Shown here piece by piece: positions 25,022-34,392 of a DNA stretch of 64,000 nt (the first letter of the stretch is position 1; each line of letters opens with the position of its first letter). The notes beneath the pieces were generated by a model. The model ran no database searches and was not told the DNA's origin. It saw only the letters and a program-made list of their open reading frames with translations. This DNA comes from Mesorhizobium loti (lineage in GTDB: Bacteria > Pseudomonadota > Alphaproteobacteria > Rhizobiales > Rhizobiaceae). The stretch spans positions 496,001 to 560,000 of the forward strand of contig NZ_CP033334.1 of NCBI RefSeq assembly GCF_013170705.1, in the 5' to 3' direction. A program made the position numbers and the translations under genes.

Positions 25022-26563
25022 ATGTCATCTCACAACATTCTTCGCAGACATCGCGTCGCCGCATTGCTGGGCGCCGCCCTCATCATCAGCCCCTTCGTCG
25101 TTTCATTTGCTCAAAGTGCCGGCAACACAGCCGTGAGCAACGTTGTCGCGACGACCCAGACCCCTGTCGCCGGTATCACCGCGCCAAATGGCTCCTTTGC
25201 GCCGATCGTGGCGGCCGACAAGCCGGCGGTGGTGACGGTCACCACCGTCATGAAGGCGCAGCCGGCAAGCGCCGATGACGGGATGCCTCTCGGCAACTCG
25301 CCGTTCGACCAATATTTCCGCCAGTTCTTCGGCGACCAGGGCATGCCCGCTCCGCGGACACCGCCGCAACAGGCGCAGCGCGCCGAAGCGCTCGGCTCCG
25401 GCTTCATCGTCAGTGCCGACGGCACGATCGTCACCAACAACCACGTCGTCGACGGCGCCTCCTCGATCAAGGTGACGCTCGACGACGGCACCGAACTTCC
25501 CGCCAAGCTCATCGGCCGCGACGCCAAGAACGATCTCGCCGTGCTCAAGATCAAGGCCGACAAGTCCTTGCCGACGGTCAAGTGGGGCGATTCCGACCGC
25601 CTGATGACCGGCGACCAGGTGCTGGCGATCGGCAATCCGTTCGGCATCGGCACCACGGTGACGGCCGGCATCGTTTCGGCGCGCGGCCGCGACCTGCACA
25701 GCGGACCGTTCGACGATTTCATCCAGATCGACGCGCCGATCAACCATGGCAATTCCGGCGGCCCGCTGGTGGACGTGAACGGCAATGTTGTCGGCATCAA
25801 CACGGCGATCTATTCGCCCAATGGCGGCAGTGTCGGCGTCGGCTTCGCCATCCCGTCGGACCAGGCGCAGAAGGTCGTGGCCAAGCTGATGAAGGACGGC
25901 TCGATCCAGTATGGCTATCTCGGTGTCGAGATCCAACCGGTGACGCCTGACGTGGCAAGCGCCATCGGGCTCGATCATCCCGGCGGCGCGCTGGTTTCGA
26001 AAGTCAATGACAGCTCGCCCGCCGCCAGCGCCGGCGTCGAGGCCGGCGACGTCATCACCGGCTTCGCCGGACAGGACGTCAAGGACCCCAAGGATCTGTC
26101 ACGCGCCGTCGCCGATGTCGCCCCTGGCGCGAAGGAATCGCTCGATGTCTGGCGCAAGGGCAAGGCCATGCAGATTTCCGTCAATGTCGGGCAAAACAGC
26201 GACGACGTGAAGACGGCGTCGACTGACGACTCCGGCATGCCGAGCGCCGAACAAGGCTCACGCGCGCCGGCGATCGGCCTAGGCCTGATGGATATCACGC
26301 CCGACATCCGCCAGGAAATGAACCTCGCCGATAACGAGCATGGCGCGGTGGTTGCGCGCGTCAGTCCCGACAAGGCGGCGGCCGCGGCCGGCATCCAGCC
26401 GGGCGATATCATCGTCGCCGTCAACCAGGCGCCGGTGAAGAGCGCCAGGCAGGTCACGCAGGCGATCGCCCAGGCCAGCAAGTCGGGCCGCAAGTCGGTG
26501 CTGCTGCTGGTCGAACGCGACGGCGGCCAGATCTATGTCGCCGTGCCATTCGCGAATGGCTGA
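25022..26563 (+). CDS. degP: DegP/HtrA-type periplasmic serine protease
   Basis: A 513-residue Do-family protease/chaperone. A signal peptide covers about residues 1-36 (LLGAALIISPFVVSFAQSA). The chymotrypsin-like domain shows TNNHVVDGA (His), DAKNDLAVLK (Asp) and NHGNSGGPLVD (Ser nucleophile). Two PDZ domains follow, about residues 290-390 (GYLGVEIQPVTPD) and 415-505. It degrades or refolds misfolded envelope proteins. The 243-base upstream region contains an AT-rich patch near 24840-24870 but no promoter I can name. A strong hairpin follows. Confidence 0.95.
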   Translation: MSSHNILRRHRVAALLGAALIISPFVVSFAQSAGNTAVSNVVATTQTPVAGITAPNGSFAPIVAADKPAVVTVTTVMKAQPASADDGMPLGNSPFDQYFRQFFGDQGMPAPRTPPQQAQRAEALGSGFIVSADGTIVTNNHVVDGASSIKVTLDDGTELPAKLIGRDAKNDLAVLKIKADKSLPTVKWGDSDRLMTGDQVLAIGNPFGIGTTVTAGIVSARGRDLHSGPFDDFIQIDAPINHGNSGGPLVDVNGNVVGINTAIYSPNGGSVGVGFAIPSDQAQKVVAKLMKDGSIQYGYLGVEIQPVTPDVASAIGLDHPGGALVSKVNDSSPAASAGVEAGDVITGFAGQDVKDPKDLSRAVADVAPGAKESLDVWRKGKAMQISVNVGQNSDDVKTASTDDSGMPSAEQGSRAPAIGLGLMDITPDIRQEMNLADNEHGAVVARVSPDKAAAAAGIQPGDIIVAVNQAPVKSARQVTQAIAQASKSGRKSVLLLVERDGGQIYVAVPFANG

Positions 26564-26584
26564 GGCGCGGAGCCGGGTTTGACC

Positions 26585-26618
26585 CGAGGGCGGGCTTGTC
26601 GCGACGAGCCCGCCCTCG
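26585..26618. terminator. Bidirectional terminator-like hairpin between degP and coaA
   Basis: Twelve-base arms CGAGGGCGGGCT and AGCCCGCCCTCG around a 10-base loop that is itself partly self-complementary (GTCGCGAC). It sits between the convergent stops of degP and coaA and could serve both directions. No T tract follows, so termination may be aided by Rho. Confidence 0.65.
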
Positions 26619-26622
26619 CCAT

Positions 26623-27582
26623 CTAGAGTTTGCGCAGGGCCACTTCCTCGACCAGATGGTCGGCGCCCTTGCGCAGGATGAGGTCGGCGCGGGCGCGCGT
26701 CGGCAGGATGTTTTCGCGCAAATTCTTCAGATTGATGTTGGTCCACAGGCCTTCGGCGATGGCGCGCGCCGAATCCTCCGAGAGCTGCGAATAGCGGTGG
26801 AAGAAGGAATCCGGATTGCGGAATGCGGTCTCGCGCAGACGCATGAAACGGGAAATGTACCACTGGTGGATCAGTTTCTCGTCGGCATCGATATAGATGG
26901 CGAAGTCGAAAAAGTCCGACAGGAAAGGCACGATCTTGCCGTCCTGCGGCAGCTTGCCCGGCTGCAGCACGTTGATGCCTTCGAAGATCAATATGTCCGG
27001 CCGGTCGATGGTGACGAATTCGCCGGGAATGACGTCGTAGGTGAGATGCGAATAGACCGGCGCGCGCACATTGGGCAGCGCCGACTTGATGCCGGAGAGG
27101 AAACGCAGCAGCGCTCCGACATCGTAGCTGTCGGGAAAGCCCTTGCGTTCCATCAGGTTTTCGCGGCGCAGGACCTCGTTGGGCAGCAGGAAGCCGTCGG
27201 TGGTGATGAGATCGACCTTGGGGCTCGACGGCCAGCGCGCCAGCAATTCCTTCAGCACGCGGGCCGTGGTCGATTTGCCGACCGCCACCGAGCCGGCAAT
27301 GCCGATGATGAACGGCGTCTTGACGATATCGACGGCGTTGAAGAAGGCCTGGCGCTGCCTGAACAGCAATTGGCTGGCCTCGACATGGGCGGACAAGAGC
27401 CGCGACAGCGACAGATAGATACGCTTGACCTCTTCGAGGTCGACCGGGTCGTTGAGCGAACGCAGCCGGCGGAATTCGTCCTCGCTCAGTGTCAGCGGCG
27501 TGTCGGCTCGGAATTGCGACCATTGCTCGGCGGAGAAGAAACGAAAGGGGGAATATTTCTCGGTTGGCGCGAGCTGATCCAT
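26623..27582 (-). CDS. coaA: Pantothenate kinase, type I
   Basis: A 319-residue kinase making 4'-phosphopantothenate, the first committed step of CoA synthesis. The Walker A loop is [11 protein letters not shown] near residue 98, followed by [11 protein letters not shown] (catalytic Asp), a [10 protein letters not shown] segment and [12 protein letters not shown]. Length and motifs match bacterial CoaA. It is the last gene of the his cluster, 24 bases after hisE, a conserved rhizobial arrangement. The terminator-like hairpin lies right after its stop. Confidence 0.95.
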   Translation of the reverse strand: MDQLAPTEKYSPFRFFSAEQWSQFRADTPLTLSEDEFRRLRSLNDPVDLEEVKRIYLSLSRLLSAHVEASQLLFRQRQAFFNAVDIVKTPFIIGIAGSVAVGKSTTARVLKELLARWPSSPKVDLITTDGFLLPNEVLRRENLMERKGFPDSYDVGALLRFLSGIKSALPNVRAPVYSHLTYDVIPGEFVTIDRPDILIFEGINVLQPGKLPQDGKIVPFLSDFFDFAIYIDADEKLIHQWYISRFMRLRETAFRNPDSFFHRYSQLSEDSARAIAEGLWTNINLKNLRENILPTRARADLILRKGADHLVEEVALRKL

Positions 27583-27606
27583 CGAGATACCTGCCCTCCC
27601 TCGTGC

Positions 27607-27930
27607 TCAGCCCTTGGGCCGCGACGCCTTCTCGGCGATGCCCGAACGCGCCGTGCGGCTTTCGAGCTCCTGGAGCACGTCGCGCAACGGGACACCCGAA
27701 ATGCCGAGAACGACGAGCCAATGATATATAAGATCGGCACTTTCGGAAACGAGGCCCTGCCTTTCGCCCTTGACGGCGGCAATCACGGTCTCGACCGCCT
27801 CTTCGCCAAGCTTCTGCGCCGCCTTGTCGATGCCACGCGAAAACAGCTTGGCCGTCCACGAGTCCGCATCGCCGGAATGGGCGCGCTCATGGACGATTTT
27901 TTCCAGATCGGACAGCGAAAATTCAGCCAT
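27607..27930 (-). CDS. hisE: Phosphoribosyl-ATP pyrophosphatase
   Basis: A 107-residue all-alpha NTP pyrophosphohydrolase catalysing the second step of histidine synthesis (PR-ATP to PR-AMP). The metal-binding helices carry [13 protein letters not shown] and [11 protein letters not shown] (E...E and ExxD type). It is the stand-alone HisE form, as usual in alphaproteobacteria, where HisI is separate. It lies 31 bases downstream of hisF. Confidence 0.94.
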   Translation of the reverse strand: MAEFSLSDLEKIVHERAHSGDADSWTAKLFSRGIDKAAQKLGEEAVETVIAAVKGERQGLVSESADLIYHWLVVLGISGVPLRDVLQELESRTARSGIAEKASRPKG

Positions 27931-27961
27931 GGCGCCGGGAGCCTTTCTTAGCCGGAAGCCT

Positions 27962-28753
27962 CTAGGGCCGATCGACCGAGGAGTCCAGCCGCATCGGCAG
28001 CCCGGCCTCGGCCATATGCGCCTTGGCCTGCGCTATCGTGTAGGTGCCGAAATGGAAGATCGAGGCCGCCAGAACCGCGCCGGCATGGCCGTCGCGAATG
28101 CCTTCGACCAGATGGTCCAGCGTGCCGACGCCGCCCGAGGCGATGACTGGCGCGCGCACCGCATCAGCAATCGCACGCGTCAGCGCGATGTCGTAGCCGG
28201 CCTTGGTGCCGTCGCGGTCCATCGAGGTCAACAGGATCTCGCCTGCGCCGCGATCGACCATTTTCCGGGCGAATTCGACCGCGTCGATGCCGGTCTTCTC
28301 GCGTCCGCCATGGGTGAAGATCTCCCAGCGGTCGGCCTCGCCGGCGCCGGAGACCTTCTTGGCGTCGATGGCGACGACGATGCATTGGTTGCCGAACTTG
28401 TCGGCCGCTTCGGCGACGAAATCCGGGTTCTTCACCGCAGCCGTGTTGATCGACACCTTGTCGGCGCCGGCCAAAAGCAGCTTCCTGATGTCGGCGACCT
28501 GGCGCACGCCGCCGCCGACGGTCAGCGGCATGAAACACTGTTCGGCGGTGCGGGCGATGACATCGAAGATCGTTTCCCGGTTGTCGGACGAAGCGGTGAT
28601 GTCGAGAAAACACAGCTCGTCGGCGCCGGCGGCGTCATAGGCCTTGGCTGCCTCGACCGGGTCACCGGCGTCGATGAGATCGACGAAATTGACGCCCTTG
28701 ACGACACGGCCGTCCTTGACGTCGAGGCACGGGATGACACGGGCTTTCAGCAT
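27962..28753 (-). CDS. hisF: Imidazole glycerol phosphate synthase, cyclase subunit
   Basis: A 263-residue TIM barrel. The N-terminal [18 protein letters not shown] holds the catalytic Asp (Asp11), and the second Asp is in [14 protein letters not shown]. Phosphate-binding loops are VGGGVRQ and ASGGVGTLD. With HisH it turns PRFAR and ammonia into IGP and AICAR. The start overlaps the stop of the arginase-family gene (TGATG), so translation is probably coupled. Confidence 0.96.
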   Translation of the reverse strand: MLKARVIPCLDVKDGRVVKGVNFVDLIDAGDPVEAAKAYDAAGADELCFLDITASSDNRETIFDVIARTAEQCFMPLTVGGGVRQVADIRKLLLAGADKVSINTAAVKNPDFVAEAADKFGNQCIVVAIDAKKVSGAGEADRWEIFTHGGREKTGIDAVEFARKMVDRGAGEILLTSMDRDGTKAGYDIALTRAIADAVRAPVIASGGVGTLDHLVEGIRDGHAGAVLAASIFHFGTYTIAQAKAHMAEAGLPMRLDSSVDRP

Positions 28754-29589
28754 CAGCGGCCCTCTATCGTGGCGATGAGGTCGTTGAGCAACTGGCCGAC
28801 CAGCGGTGGCACGTCGGCCTGGGCATCGAAGGCCGGATCGTAGGCGGAAACGGTGATGCCGACGACCGGTACGACAAGCGCCATGGCGCAGGCGGCGTCG
28901 CGCAACTGTTGGGGGCTCGGCCCGCCAGATGTGACGTAACGGTTGGCCTGCAGCTCCTTCGGGTCATGCACGTCGAGATCGAGATGCATGTGCACGCTTT
29001 TGGCGCCGGCGGCTTTCAGTCTTTCGGTCGCTTGCGCCACGCCGGGGCATTCAGTGCGGATCACCGGCAGGGTCTTGAGGAGTTGTTGCTCGGCCGGATC
29101 GAGATCGCGGGCGTTGACGAGCACGCAGCGCGACGGATCGATCGGCTGGAAGCCGGGAATGGCTGATGCCATCGGGCGCCAGCACAGGCCAAGCACGGTC
29201 GCCAGCGCCATGCCGTCGAGGAAGCCGTATACGGAGGTCTCGGGCGTGTTGAGGTCGCCATGCTGGTCGGCCCAGATGATCGCATCGGCGCCTTCGCCGG
29301 CGACCGCGCCGGCACTGGTCAGGCAGTTTCCGGCCAGAACGATAGGAAACCGCCCCCTGTCGATGGCAATGCGGACCTCGCCCGAGACGGCGTTGCAGAC
29401 AGCGAAACCGGTGGCGATCTCGCGTTCCTGGTCGTCGCCGACCCTGCCGATATCCTCGACCGCGACGTCGTGGCCGGCGATGGTCAGGGCGTCGACGAGA
29501 CCGCCCGCAATCAGCGCGTCCGGCCCCTGGCCCATGCCGCCATGGTAGTGGCCGCTGTCATAGGAGGCGAGGATGATGGTGATCTTCAC
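28753..29589 (-). CDS. Arginase/agmatinase-fold protein with altered first metal motif, inside the his operon
   Basis: A 278-residue ureohydrolase-fold protein. The second metal motif is present as WADQHGDLN (DxHxD) and the third as HLDLDVHDP (DxDxxDP). The first, normally GGDH, reads AGNC, so a Cys stands where a Mn-binding His is expected. The downstream TPETS segment is kept. The gene overlaps hisA by 4 bases and hisF by 1 base, so it is embedded in the operon and translated with it. The substrate is unknown. Formiminoglutamase-like or other C-N hydrolysis connected to histidine metabolism is possible but unproven. Confidence 0.8.
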   Translation of the reverse strand: MKITIILASYDSGHYHGGMGQGPDALIAGGLVDALTIAGHDVAVEDIGRVGDDQEREIATGFAVCNAVSGEVRIAIDRGRFPIVLAGNCLTSAGAVAGEGADAIIWADQHGDLNTPETSVYGFLDGMALATVLGLCWRPMASAIPGFQPIDPSRCVLVNARDLDPAEQQLLKTLPVIRTECPGVAQATERLKAAGAKSVHMHLDLDVHDPKELQANRYVTSGGPSPQQLRDAACAMALVVPVVGITVSAYDPAFDAQADVPPLVGQLLNDLIATIEGR

Positions 29590-30335
29590 GATTTCGCCTC
29601 CGCCACCGGCCGCCCCCGCAGGATCGCCAGCGCCTCGGCCGGATCGATGCGGCCGTCATAGAGCGCGCGGCCCGAGATGGCGCCTTCGAGCTTTTGTGCG
29701 TCCGGCATGGTCATGCGCACGATGTCGGCGATCGAGGCCAGCCCCCCCGAAGCGATGACCGGGATCGATACGGCGTCGGCGAGGTCGATGGTGGCATCCC
29801 AGTTGATGCCGGTGAGCACGCCGTCGCGATCGATGTCGGTGTAGATGATGGCGGCGACGCCGGCGCCCTCGAACTTCTTCGCCAATTCGATGACGCCAAG
29901 GCTCGACGCTTCGGCCCAGCCTTCGACCGCCACCTTGCCGCCCTTGGCGTCGATGCCGACCGCCACCTTGCCAGGGAAGGCCTTGCAGGCCTGCCGGACC
30001 AGACCGGGATCGCGCACCGCCACCGTGCCGAGGATGACGCGGGCGAGACCACGATCGAGCCAGTCCTCGATCTGCGCAATCGTGCGGATGCCGCCGCCGA
30101 GCTGCACCGGGTTCCTGGTCGCCTTGAGGATGGCGCCAACCGCCGCGCTGTTGACGCTTTGGCCCCTGAAGGCGCCGTTGAGGTCGACGACATGCAGCCA
30201 TTCGAAGCCCTGGTCCTCGAAGGCTTTTGCCTGCGCGCCGGGATCATCGTTGTAGATGGTCGCGGTCGCCATGTCGCCGTGCTTCAGGCGCACGCATTGG
30301 CCGTCCTTGAGGTCGATGGCAGGAAACAGGATCAC
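29586..30335 (-). CDS. hisA: ProFAR isomerase
   Basis: A 249-residue TIM barrel, paralogous to HisF, isomerising ProFAR to PRFAR. Visible are [15 protein letters not shown] (catalytic Asp8), LGGGIRTI, and [14 protein letters not shown] with the second Asp, then IASGGLASI for phosphate. It lies 3 bases after the DUF1330 gene and overlaps the arginase-family gene by 4 bases. Confidence 0.96.
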   Translation of the reverse strand: MILFPAIDLKDGQCVRLKHGDMATATIYNDDPGAQAKAFEDQGFEWLHVVDLNGAFRGQSVNSAAVGAILKATRNPVQLGGGIRTIAQIEDWLDRGLARVILGTVAVRDPGLVRQACKAFPGKVAVGIDAKGGKVAVEGWAEASSLGVIELAKKFEGAGVAAIIYTDIDRDGVLTGINWDATIDLADAVSIPVIASGGLASIADIVRMTMPDAQKLEGAISGRALYDGRIDPAEALAILRGRPVAEAKS

Positions 30336-30338
30336 GAT

Positions 30339-30629
30339 TCAGGCGCCTTCAACGATGACGAAATGGCCCGTCGATCCGGCAAGCCTGAATTTCGAGGCAT
30401 GCTGATATTCCGGCGAATGATAGCATTCCACTGCCTTGTCGTAGGATTCGAACTCGATCACGACATGGCGATTGCCTGTCGGCTGTTCCGGGTTCTCGTG
30501 GCGACCCGCCCGCACGATGAACTTGGCGCCGTACTTGGCAAAGGCAACGGCATTCGCCTGGATATAGTGCTTGTAGATTTCGGGATCGCGAACATCGATC
30601 ATCGCCATCCAATAGCCCTTCTTGCTCAT
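30339..30629 (-). CDS. DUF1330 domain protein
   Basis: A 96-residue ferredoxin-like-fold protein of the DUF1330 family (dimeric alpha/beta-barrel type). The family pattern is KGYWMAMIDVRDPEIYKHYI, then KFIVRAGRHENPE, and VVIEFESYDKAVECYHSPEYQ. A GGGG/AGG-type site lies just upstream in the gap. It lies between hisH and hisA in many rhizobia, a conserved but unexplained linkage. The function is unknown. Confidence 0.9.
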   Translation of the reverse strand: MSKKGYWMAMIDVRDPEIYKHYIQANAVAFAKYGAKFIVRAGRHENPEQPTGNRHVVIEFESYDKAVECYHSPEYQHASKFRLAGSTGHFVIVEGA

Positions 30630-30646
30630 GACCTATCCCCTAGCTT

Positions 30647-30718
30647 GAGCATGATCCCTGGACAAACGGGGACCGTTTGTCCGAGAAAACCGGCGTCCAC
30701 TTTTCGGGACCATGCTCT
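30647..30718. repeat. Palindromic repeat family A, copy 3 (inside the his operon)
   Basis: Seventy-two bases from GAGCATGATCCCTGG to GGGACCATGCTCT, with nearly perfect outer arms (GAGCATG/CATGCTC) and inner ACGGGGACCGT. It fills the gap between hisH and the DUF1330 gene and is flanked on both sides by TAG, so it may have been inserted. It matches the copy at 22731-22797. Confidence 0.8.
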
Positions 30719-31367
30719 AGGGCCTCCACTTCAGGAAATTGGTGATCAGCGCCAGCCCCAGCGCCTGGCTCTTCTCCGGATGGAACTGCGTGCCGACGAG
30801 ATTGTCGCGGGCAACGGTGGCCGTCACCGGGCCGCCATAATCGGCGACCGCCAGAACCTCGTCCGGCTTGCGCGCGTCGAGATGATAGGAGTGGACGAAG
30901 TAGGCGTGCAGCCCCGCGGCTCCGGTTGGAATGCCGGCAAACAGCGGATGCTGGCGCCGAAGCTCGATCGTGTTCCAGCCGATCTGCGGGATCTTCAGCC
31001 CGGGATCCGCCGGCGTGATCTCCTTGACGTCGCCCGATATCCAGCCAAAGCCTTTGGTGACGGTCTTTTCCAGGCCGCGCTCGGACATCAGCTGCATGCC
31101 GACGCAGATGCCGAGGAAAGGACGAGCCTTGGCGATCGCGACATCCTCGACCGCTTCCCACATGCCCTCGACGGCACGCAAGCCTGCCGCGCAGTCGGCA
31201 TAGGCGCCGACGCCGGGCAGGACGATGCGGTCGGCAGTGCGCACCCGGTCGGCATCGGCCGTCAGCTCGATCTTAGCCGATATTCCGGCTTCGCGCGCGG
31301 CACGCTCGAAGGCCTTGGTGGCCGAGCGCAGATTGCCCGAGCCATAATCGATGATTGCCACCCGCAT
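30717..31367 (-). CDS. hisH: Imidazole glycerol phosphate synthase, glutamine amidotransferase subunit
   Basis: A 216-residue class I glutaminase. The nucleophile Cys is in GICVGMQLM near residue 85 and the catalytic His-Glu pair is in TQFHPEKSQ near residue 197. YGSGNLRS and LPGVGAY at the N-terminus are typical of HisH. It feeds ammonia to HisF, encoded three genes downstream. Its stop is the last codon before the family A repeat. Confidence 0.96.
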   Translation of the reverse strand: MRVAIIDYGSGNLRSATKAFERAAREAGISAKIELTADADRVRTADRIVLPGVGAYADCAAGLRAVEGMWEAVEDVAIAKARPFLGICVGMQLMSERGLEKTVTKGFGWISGDVKEITPADPGLKIPQIGWNTIELRRQHPLFAGIPTGAAGLHAYFVHSYHLDARKPDEVLAVADYGGPVTATVARDNLVGTQFHPEKSQALGLALITNFLKWRP

Positions 31368-31368
31368 G

Positions 31369-31845
31369 TCAGGGCCGTCCTGGGATGTGGGTCAGGCCCA
31401 GCGCCATGCCAGGCTGCGCCGGGCGGGCCAGGGCGGCATCCGGAACGATGCGTGGCGCCGGAACGGTTTCCTCCGCGTGCCCTTCGGCCTCAAGCGCATA
31501 ACGGATGTCGGCATCGTCGAGCCGGCCGGCGTGAACCACGCCCCATTCATGCCAGCCGCGCCGGCGAAGGGCCGCGATGCGCAACCCCTGCCCTTCCAGG
31601 CCAACGTAGAGCGAGACGAGCAGCGACAGCAGGGAGCTGGCGAAACCGAGGCCAAGCTTCTGACCAGCCATCGAAAGCAGGCCCATGACGACGAAGGCAA
31701 GTCCGGCTTCGATCCACAGCCGATGCCAGGCGAGCCATAGCGGCGGCACCAGCAGGCCGAGCCAGGTGAAGCCATCGCGGACAAAGGCCGTTGCGTCGGC
31801 CTTCTCGCCGCGGCCGGGCGGTTCCATCACGACATAGGCGGCCAT
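31369..31845 (-). CDS. DUF2628 membrane protein
   Basis: A 158-residue protein with two or three hydrophobic segments between residues 30 and 85 ([19 protein letters not shown] and [13 protein letters not shown]). The charged C-terminal half contains [16 protein letters not shown]. This is the DUF2628 pattern. It lies 1 base before hisH and 5 after hisB, the standard rhizobial his arrangement. Its role is unknown; it may be carried along for expression only. Confidence 0.85.
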   Translation of the reverse strand: MAAYVVMEPPGRGEKADATAFVRDGFTWLGLLVPPLWLAWHRLWIEAGLAFVVMGLLSMAGQKLGLGFASSLLSLLVSLYVGLEGQGLRIAALRRRGWHEWGVVHAGRLDDADIRYALEAEGHAEETVPAPRIVPDAALARPAQPGMALGLTHIPGRP

Positions 31846-31850
31846 GAGCG

Positions 31851-32450
31851 CTATCCCTTCAAAGATCCCTTGGTGGAGGGAACCGCGTCCGGCTGGCGCG
31901 GGTCGGGCTCAAGTGCTGCACGCAGCGCGCGTGCCACCGCCTTGAAGCAGGTCTCGGCGATATGGTGGTTGTTGGCGCCATAGTGGTTGGTGACATGCAG
32001 CGTGATGCCGGCATTCTGCGCCAGCGCCTGGAAGAATTCCCGCACCAGTTCGGTGTCGAAGGTGCCGATCTTGGGCGACGAGAAGGACACGTTCCAGACC
32101 AGGAACGGCCGGCCCGACACGTCGATCGCCGCACGCGTCAGCGTCTCGTCCATGGCAAGGTCGATCGAGGCATAGCGCATGATGCCGCGCCGTTCGCCCA
32201 GCGCCTTGGTCAGCGCCTGGCCGAGCGCGATGCCGGTGTCCTCGACCGTGTGATGGTCGTCTATATGCAGGTCGCCCTTCGCCCTGACCGTCATGTCGAT
32301 CAGGGAATGGCGCGAGAGCTGGTCCAGCATGTGGTCGAAGAAGCCGACGCCCGTGGCGATATCGGATTTGCCCGAGCCGTCGACATGGACCGACACCGAG
32401 ATATCGGTTTCCCTGGTTTTGCGGCTGGCTTCGGCGGAACGGGGCGCCAT
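31851..32450 (-). CDS. hisB: Imidazoleglycerol-phosphate dehydratase
   Basis: A 199-residue monofunctional dehydratase from ATG 32450 (AAGGA upstream; the frame reads back to 32606 without protein character). The two Mn-binding repeats are clear: [13 protein letters not shown] with [14 protein letters not shown], and [17 protein letters not shown]. It acts on IGP to give imidazole-acetol phosphate. It is the first gene of the minus-strand his operon, and its promoter must lie in the 240 bases shared with divergent hslV. Confidence 0.96.
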   Translation of the reverse strand: MAPRSAEASRKTRETDISVSVHVDGSGKSDIATGVGFFDHMLDQLSRHSLIDMTVRAKGDLHIDDHHTVEDTGIALGQALTKALGERRGIMRYASIDLAMDETLTRAAIDVSGRPFLVWNVSFSSPKIGTFDTELVREFFQALAQNAGITLHVTNHYGANNHHIAETCFKAVARALRAALEPDPRQPDAVPSTKGSLKG

Positions 32451-32692
32451 CACTCTATCCTTGTCCCAGCGGTTCACGTGGTAAACCGGTTCACAGGCTC
32501 CAAGCGCTCGCGGGCTTGAAAACGAATGCCTTCTATCAGCATGATCCGGCGATTGCCAGTTGCCTCGGACAAAGCTATCGGGCCTTGCCGGAGAGGCGAT
32601 TTGCAATCATTGGTCCGGTGCATACATATGGCCGATAAATCACTCGTACCGCGCCAATCGCCTTTTGGGATCGCGCGAATCGGAGCCAGGAA

Positions 32693-33244
32693 ATGTCTGA
32701 TAATCTGACCATGCACGCCACGACCATCGTGACGGTGCGCAAGGGCAACAAGGTGGTGATTGCTGGCGACGGCCAGGTCAGCCTTGGCCAGACCATCATG
32801 AAGGGCAATGCCCGTAAAGTGCGCCGCATCGGCAAGGGCGGCAATGTGATTGCCGGCTTCGCGGGCGCCACCGCCGACGCCTTCACGCTGCTCGAGCGGC
32901 TGGAAGCCAAGCTCGAGCAGTATCCCGACCAGCTGACGCGCGCCTGCGTCGAACTCGCCAAGGACTGGCGCACCGACCGTTATCTGCGCCGGCTTGAGGC
33001 GATGATGCTGGTGGCCGACAAGTCGGTCTCGCTGGCGCTGACCGGCACCGGCGACGTGCTCGAACCCGAATTTGGCGTCATGGCCATCGGGTCGGGCGGC
33101 AATTACGCACTGGCCGCGGCGCGCGCCTTGATGGACACCGACAAGGACGCCGAGGAAATCGCCCGCAAGGCAATGCAGATCGCTTCCGACATCTGCGTCT
33201 ACACCAACAACAATTTCGTCGTCGAAACGCTCGATGCCGGTTGA
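32693..33244 (+). CDS. hslV: ATP-dependent protease, peptidase subunit HslV
   Basis: A 183-residue N-terminal-nucleophile peptidase. After a short propeptide (MSDNLTMHA) the mature protein begins with the catalytic Thr of [37 protein letters not shown] and [16 protein letters not shown] are family motifs. It forms two stacked hexamers capped by HslU. The gene is divergent from hisB and overlaps the next gene by 11 bases. Confidence 0.97.
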   Translation: MSDNLTMHATTIVTVRKGNKVVIAGDGQVSLGQTIMKGNARKVRRIGKGGNVIAGFAGATADAFTLLERLEAKLEQYPDQLTRACVELAKDWRTDRYLRRLEAMMLVADKSVSLALTGTGDVLEPEFGVMAIGSGGNYALAAARALMDTDKDAEEIARKAMQIASDICVYTNNNFVVETLDAG

Positions 33245-33785
33245 GCAGCTCTACGATTTTCGGCCGGTGACCACGAAAGACCTGCCGATGATCGCCGGCT
33301 GGCTGGCCGAGCCCGAGGTCGCTCGGTGGTGGAACGATCCGGAGACGGAAATCGCCGAGATCCGCGATCATATCGACTCGATTTCGGTCGAGCCGCTGAT
33401 CGTCGAACTCGATGGCAAACCGATCGCCTATCTGCAGAGCTACGATCCACATATGGAAGACGACCATCCCTATGCCGACCAGCCGTTCGGCACGCTCGGC
33501 ATCGACCTGTCGATCGGCCGGCCTGAACTGATCGGCATCGGCCATGGCTCGGCGATCGTGCGCCAATTCGTCGAGGACCTGTTCAGGGAAGGCGTGCCGC
33601 GCGTCATCATCGATCCGGACCCGGCCAATATCAGGGCCATCCGCGCCTATGAAAAAGCCGGATTCCGGGCCATTGATCGCAGGCAATCGGTCTATGGCAA
33701 CGTGGTGCTGATGGCTATCGATGCTGAAGAGGGCGACGCTGAAGAGGGCGATGCCGAAGAAGGCGACGGGAAAGAGGGGCTATAG
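33234..33785 (+). CDS. GNAT acetyltransferase (AAC(6')-like) with acidic tandem-repeat tail
   Basis: A 183-residue acetyltransferase with the fold of aminoglycoside 6'-acetyltransferase relatives (VARWWNDPE, a [17 protein letters not shown] acetyl-CoA loop, [16 protein letters not shown]). The gene is embedded in the hslVU locus as in other rhizobia, so it is likely a housekeeping gene of unknown substrate rather than a resistance gene. The last 20 residues are an acidic repeat of (A)EEGD units encoded by an imperfect 12-base tandem repeat at 33719-33779. Translation is coupled to hslV by an 11-base overlap. Confidence 0.85.
   Translation: MPVEQLYDFRPVTTKDLPMIAGWLAEPEVARWWNDPETEIAEIRDHIDSISVEPLIVELDGKPIAYLQSYDPHMEDDHPYADQPFGTLGIDLSIGRPELIGIGHGSAIVRQFVEDLFREGVPRVIIDPDPANIRAIRAYEKAGFRAIDRRQSVYGNVVLMAIDAEEGDAEEGDAEEGDGKEGL
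33719..33779 (+). repeat. 12-base tandem repeat encoding an acidic C-terminal tail
   Basis: About four imperfect copies of a GCTGAAGAGGGCGA-like unit with a 12-base period, giving the peptide repeat Ala-Glu-Glu-Gly-Asp with frame kept. Differences between copies are mostly at third positions. Such repeats are prone to copy-number change. Confidence 0.8.
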
Positions 33786-33788
33786 GGC

Positions 33789-34388
33789 ATGAACGCATCC
33801 GGCGAGGAGAAGAACCTCTCGGCCTACGAAAACAGCTGGCGGATGGGGTTGCTGATCGTTGCCGGGCTTGTCATCGTCCAAGCCGGCACGCTCTATCTGA
33901 TGGGCCGGACGCCGATCTGCACATGCGGCTACGTCAAGCTCTGGCATGGCGTGGTGAACAGTTCCGAGAATTCCCAGCACATTTCGGACTGGTACACCTT
34001 CTCGCACATCATCCACGGCTTCCTGTTCTACGCGCTGGCACGGTTCCTGTTCCCACGCTCGCCGATCGGCCTGAGGCTGGCGTTCGCCGTTCTCATCGAA
34101 GGCGGCTGGGAATTGCTCGAGAACAGCCCGTTCATCATCGACCGCTACCGCGCCGGCACCATCTCGCTCGACTATTACGGCGACAGCATCATCAATTCGG
34201 TGTCCGACACACTGGCCATGGTGCTGGGATTTGTGATGGCGCGAAGGCTACCTATATGGGTGATCGTCAGCCTCGCCATCCTTTTTGAACTGGGTACCGG
34301 CTACCTCATCCGGGACAATCTGACACTCAACGTGATCATGCTGCTGCATCCGTTCGAGGCCATCAAGCAGTGGCAAAGTGGAATTTAG
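33789..34388 (+). CDS. DUF2585 membrane protein
   Basis: A 199-residue inner-membrane protein with about four to five hydrophobic segments ([54 protein letters not shown]). [16 protein letters not shown] with paired Cys and [18 protein letters not shown] with His residues are the conserved DUF2585 motifs. It sits between the GNAT gene and hslU as in other rhizobia. The biochemical role is unknown. Confidence 0.9.
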   Translation: MNASGEEKNLSAYENSWRMGLLIVAGLVIVQAGTLYLMGRTPICTCGYVKLWHGVVNSSENSQHISDWYTFSHIIHGFLFYALARFLFPRSPIGLRLAFAVLIEGGWELLENSPFIIDRYRAGTISLDYYGDSIINSVSDTLAMVLGFVMARRLPIWVIVSLAILFELGTGYLIRDNLTLNVIMLLHPFEAIKQWQSGI

Positions 34389-34392
34389 TGAT

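Noticed and set aside
32515..32545. Possible heat-shock (RpoH) promoter CTTGAA upstream of hslV
   Set aside because: The -35-like CTTGAA has no properly spaced -10 match, only CTATCAG at too short a spacing, so I do not call it.
33234..33785. Aminoglycoside resistance gene
   Set aside because: The fold is like AAC(6') relatives, but the gene is a fixed member of the hslVU locus with no mobile elements; a resistance role is not supported.
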